Shown here one piece after another: positions 59,641-64,000 of a stretch of 64,000 bases of DNA (positions are counted from its first letter, which is position 1; every line of letters begins with the position of its first letter). The DNA comes from Zhengitettix transpicula (taxonomy: Eukaryota; Arthropoda; Insecta; Orthoptera; Tetrigidae), in NCBI GenBank assembly GCA_037074705.1, contig CM073594.1:64042509-64106508 (forward strand). The letters run 5' to 3'. The notes under the pieces were generated by a model, which had not been told where the DNA came from, made no database searches, and saw only the letters and a program-made list of their open reading frames with translations. Position numbers and translations under genes: made by a program.

Positions 59641-62600
59641 TGACGAATAAATTATTGATGATAAAATAAGGGTTTTATGAATTAAAGGTCAAAATGAAAA
59701 ATTCAGAACGGACTGAAAGAACACTTTCAACGAAGTTCCGTCATATAGGCCTTGAAATTTTTTATTTTATATATAAGTCGGAGCTTCATTGAAAGTATTT
59801 TTTCCTGTACTTCCTGGTGTATTTTAATTGTTACCAACATATTTTCGTAACTGACGCCAAAAAATCGTTAACTTTTCGTTATAAATTGTAAACCTTAAAA
59901 TAAAACTTAATTATGCATACAATTATTTAAACACGCGACAGAAATTCATTACAAGTGACTAAGAAAATTGAAAAATATTCACCTAATTTTACTTTTAAAA
60001 ATTTGGTCCATTTTTTCGATTTCACTAGATAAAATACATTTTAAGAAAATTTACGTAGTAACAATTTTAAAAACTAATAATTGTTCAAATCAAAAAAGAA
60101 AATTTGCAGTAAAACAAACCATAATTATAAGAACATTAATAGGACTTAATATAATCATGAAAAAAAATTTCACTGGTCGAAAACTGTAAAAATATAGTAA
60201 GTAGATGTAATAGAAGATTACTGTTGGGGGGAAACCCTCGGAATCCATATTTTGCAGTGCAATTAAATTGGCCTTTATTAATTAATTATTGGTTTTAATT
60301 AAAAATTTACCACACCAGATGATATGTGAGAAGGAACCAAGAATAGAAACCATTAAGGGTTTCAATTAATAATTTCCTTTTATCCTGAATGCCCGCCGAA
60401 GTGCTGAGTCGAGTGGGTTGCCTGCTTGTAGGGGCAAAGACTTGGGTTTCCTCTCACCATCTCTTACATCTTAAACAAAACTGAGAGTTTAATCTTCTTA
60501 TAAATTACACGCGGTGAGGATATTTAATACCTTCATTCTGAATGAATCCTATTAAGCGTCTTCAGTAAAATATTACACTCACCGCGATGTATCTCAGTGA
60601 ACGTTGCTGTATCAGAAATTATAATATCAATTTCAAAATTACGATATATCGGCAGTAAACTCATAATTAATGGGATCAAATATATTCGCGCTACCCGGCT
60701 TTTTGCACCCCTTCCCTCATATATCGCTAAATTGAATTTCATTCGCATGCTAAACTTTTAGTGCAACCTAAGTTGCAAAGAAAGCAAACTTCTGCTCATG
60801 TACAAAAAAAAACACAATACCGTCTCCTTCCTTTCTACTCCCCGGTCATATACAACTGTACGACAAAACTACTAATTTAGATAAAAATTAAGTTACATAA
60901 ATATTTACAAACTGAAGCATGTTATTTGCAATGCAAAAAAGGTGAGGGGTGGCGGTTTGGGGGTGGGGGATCACGTTTCAGTGTCACGCAACGTACAGTT
61001 ACAAACAACGGGGGCGGACAAATGACGGCAACTCTTCGCTATTCAAACAAAAGACAGACCCCGGTACGACGTGAAAATTATATAAATAAAATTGTGGGAC
61101 CGTAAAGGGTAAACATAATCTGAGTACATCCATAGGTCCTAAATTATTTATAGAAAAGGCAGACTTTTGATTTGAGTAAAACATAATCATAAAAGTTTTA
61201 ATTAACTACTATATTCGATTAATTAAGAATCCTGAGAAGTATATATAAAATTTTTTGGTTATTTAATAATAATGTAATGAATTACTTTCCAGGCAGTCAT
61301 TAATTGTGAGGATTTCTCATATTTCTGAGTGGTTAAAACAACGTCGAGCAGGAACTGTCTCAAGAAATTTATCTGAGAATGAAAGCAGTGCGTTTCGTCA
61401 ATTTTTTATTGCCTTTGTTCTCAACACATCTCGATTTTGATTCCTTCCAATTCATACGTGCAATTATCGTACTTCGTAGTGACATCACCACAGATATTTG
61501 GGAATTTATTTATTTAAAAAAATTAATTTGATTTGATGACGTGACTGTGGGCAAAACCTGTCTGTGGACGCTGTTAATCATCGGATTTTAATTATTTTAT
61601 AAGAAACAAGAAATTAGGTTCCCGTTGAGTTTTTAAGCATTTAGCATGCCATATGTTTAATGACGTCACTATAAAATAATTTTTCTGTGTTAAAAAACGT
61701 TATTATGTTACTTTTTCGTGTTGGCTCGACACACCTTTATTTTGATAGCCTACCTTTATCAGGGAATTTATTGTACTTGGTAGTGACGTCATCATACTCA
61801 TTTCAGCATTATTTAAATATGTATAACGGAATTAAGAACACTGAACTTATGACGTAAATGTAAAATCAGTAAATAATTACTCAAGTGGTAAACTGAAAGA
61901 AAATTGTAAAATACTTAATAAAATTTTTTTTACAATGACGAACAGAAAATAATATGATGACTTATAAAGGAGGAAGGTAGGGGATGTAAATTTATCTGTA
62001 TATAAATTTAACATTTGATTTTATTGGCATATTTTATAGAGTGACAGAAAAACAATCTGTAAGAGAAGCCAGTGACAATAGTTTATGATTAAGAAAGAGA
62101 ATTTTCTAAGCAACAAGAATAGAGAGACTCGAAATTACTGAATCAGAAACAAAAAATTAAATAAGTCAAGAGGCTATGATGTGAACATCATCAACTGACA
62201 AATCACAATTGATACATGGCCTAATTACATCTCGATACTGTAATTAAACTTGAACTCTGGCCTTAATGGTTTTTGACAGCTTTATCTCTACAGTCCTGAA
62301 TAACAACATACTTTGATTAATTTTCTAACACCTGTGTTAAAAAACAATGGGCTCCATTCTCCTATGAAACCTTTCTGGTGGTTTTTAACTTAACAGATGA
62401 GGCAATTGCAGGCCCACGGGACGATGTTACTCCGGTAGTTGGAACTGCCCAAGTCTCCTCCACACACGTACACGGTTTCTCCTCTCATTTATTCTCAAAC
62501 TTTGACAATTTTCGATACTTTGGCGGCCCTCAACGCCCTCTTTCATAAACTTTGAGAAACATTTATCAATAGGCTTCTGGGCGTGAGGAGGGTGGTGAAA

Positions 62601-62980
62601 ACATCGCCAACCCCACCCCCACCTACGCCGTTTTCTTTCATATACTTTTTTTTTTCGTTCTTAGTGAACACCCAGGAACCAACGCATGGTCTCGGAGTGT
62701 GTGAGAGGTTGAAGTCGTCATGGTAGCGTTATGAGACTCAGCGCGTCGGATGAGGCTCACAGATGAGTGTTATTGAGCACCCTCAATTATCAGAAATTAT
62801 GTTTCCTCTATATTATACAGCATCATAATTAAGTAATATTTCAAAATATTGTACCACCATGACGTCACTTCTGCTCCGTTACGTACTCTTCGACATGATT
62901 ATTTACACGATACTTTGGCTTTTATATTAATGATGAAAAAGTATCTGATTTGAGTTAGAAAATTATATTTGTTAACAAAA
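59641..62980. other. Intergenic, no gene seen
   Basis: AT-rich; TGACGTCA palindromes lie at 61661, 61784 and 62860. No domain was recognised in the short frames. A GC-rich patch lies at 62400-62760. Confidence 0.4.
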
Positions 62981-62989
62981 TAAATTCCG

Positions 62990-63025
62990 ACGTTTCGTCC
63001 TTTTTTAAGGATCTGTCCAGCTTTA
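62990..63025 (-). other. Hammerhead-like hairpin motif
   Basis: On the - strand GCTGGACAGATCCTTAAAAA, then AGGACGAAACGTCGG. A TCCTT/AAGGA stem II and an intact GAAACGUC are present, but the CUGANGA box is damaged. Confidence 0.45.
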
Positions 63026-64000
63026 ATACAATATTTAGAAATTAATTATATAATTAAGTAAAGTATGTTAAGAATTATTTGTAATATTGAGAACCTGCTA
63101 AAACCTAAAGATCGAAATATGATAGATGTAAAAAAAATTAGTTCTAGCTAAGTCACGGATAAGAACAGACTGAGGGGCATCAGGTCAGAGGAAAATCCAG
63201 CGCCGTATTTTCATTCAGTGTCGAAAGGAACACTTCCAGGATAGTAAAAAAGGAAATTCGATAGTGTGGGGTCATTGGAATCTATGTAGACATGAACACA
63301 AAACAAAAACCCCTATGAAGTTAGAGATAAAGTTTAAAGTAAAAATAACAAGACTCAGTATAAAGTACGCAGGAGCCTCCCTGGTCGTAGCAAGACTAAA
63401 AAACCCCTCCCAAATGAAAGCCCACTTTCTGAAGGTGGGGAACAAATAAAATCTTCATATCAGACCACGTTATCTGTATAGGGGCCAAAACCGGTTCAAA
63501 CAGAGTTTAGACCGAGCCAGCAACATAACGTGAACCCACCATTTTCTGCAGGAATAGTGTCTCCAAATGAAACCAACACTTCCTACACATCATGTGGTGT
63601 GTGGCAACCGTAATAACAAAGAAAGTTAGTAAAGCTATATGACGACTAAATAATTTACTTCTACTTACAATTTTTACATATAAATGAAGCAAAACATTTA
63701 GAGGCATGGTTCTGCAGGACAGAAATGAAAATTATTAGATGACAATGAAGTGCGGCTGAAAACAATGTATCTTTTGATAATACTATGAAGTTTTAAATTG
63801 TAACAATAACCTTTTTGCAAACGTTATTTTATTGGCGTAATAGAAACAATATTGATGTTAAAACCATTCTAGAACTTTATCTAGAAATTTAAATATAATA
63901 CGTTTGTTAAAAGTTTGTATTTTACGTCTATATTTGAATTAATAAATCAATTATTGACCTCATACATTATTTTATATTTATATCGTAACGACGTTTCGAT
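63026..64000. other. Intergenic, no gene seen
   Basis: No recognisable gene. The window ends in CGTAACGACGTTTCGAT, which on the - strand gives ATCGAAACGTCG, possibly the edge of another hammerhead-like copy cut by the window. Confidence 0.4.

Overview
The window is AT-rich, repeat-dense eukaryotic nuclear DNA, most likely from an insect with a large genome. The grounds are an arthropod-type beaten path (beat) family gene, a mariner pseudogene, Penelope-like elements with a GIY-YIG endonuclease, tRNA-derived SINEs and many solo-LTR-like insertions. There is no sign of bacterial gene organisation, rRNA, a functional tRNA or CRISPR. I cannot name the species.

Only one host gene can be supported. 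It lies on the + strand and appears as its last two coding exons. Exon 41543-41768 encodes the end of the second Ig domain of a beat-family neural cell-surface protein. Terminal exon 57091-57158 encodes a short GPI-anchor-like hydrophobic tail and a TAG stop. The splice phases match (phase 1 donor and acceptor) across a 15.3 kb intron. Positions 1-41542 are then probably part of an upstream intron of the same gene, or sequence 5' of it; I found no earlier Ig exon. Downstream are the 3' UTR and intergenic DNA.

Almost everything else is repeat. (1) A family of 0.65-1.2 kb solo-LTR-like elements begins TGTAAT and ends ATTACA, has ATAT target duplications and sits in or beside (TA)n. Five lie end to end at 11433-16123, with others at 16939, 28102, 33648 and 37545. 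Several carry a primer-binding-site-like motif (complement of the tRNA-Lys 3' end) just inside their 3' end, in one case as four tandem units. (2) Eight copies of a roughly 0.5 kb A-tailed dispersed element ('family A') include two head-to-tail pairs. (3) Penelope-like remnants include two GIY-YIG fragments, several 3' ends and many hammerhead-ribozyme-like CTGANGA...GAAAC motifs. (4) There are large inverted repeats at 30600-31745, 47345-47600 and 48103-48350. (5) Degenerate tandem arrays lie at 3065-4050, 5480-6385, 51160-52045 and 59253-59640. (6) A LINE reverse-transcriptase scrap lies near 1.4 kb and a mariner pseudogene at 7.7-8.2 kb.

Two patterns seem least explained by standard annotation: the PBS-bearing, sometimes tandem, 3' tails of the LTR-like family, and 13 perfect TGACGTCA palindromes scattered in unrelated contexts, where about one is expected by chance.
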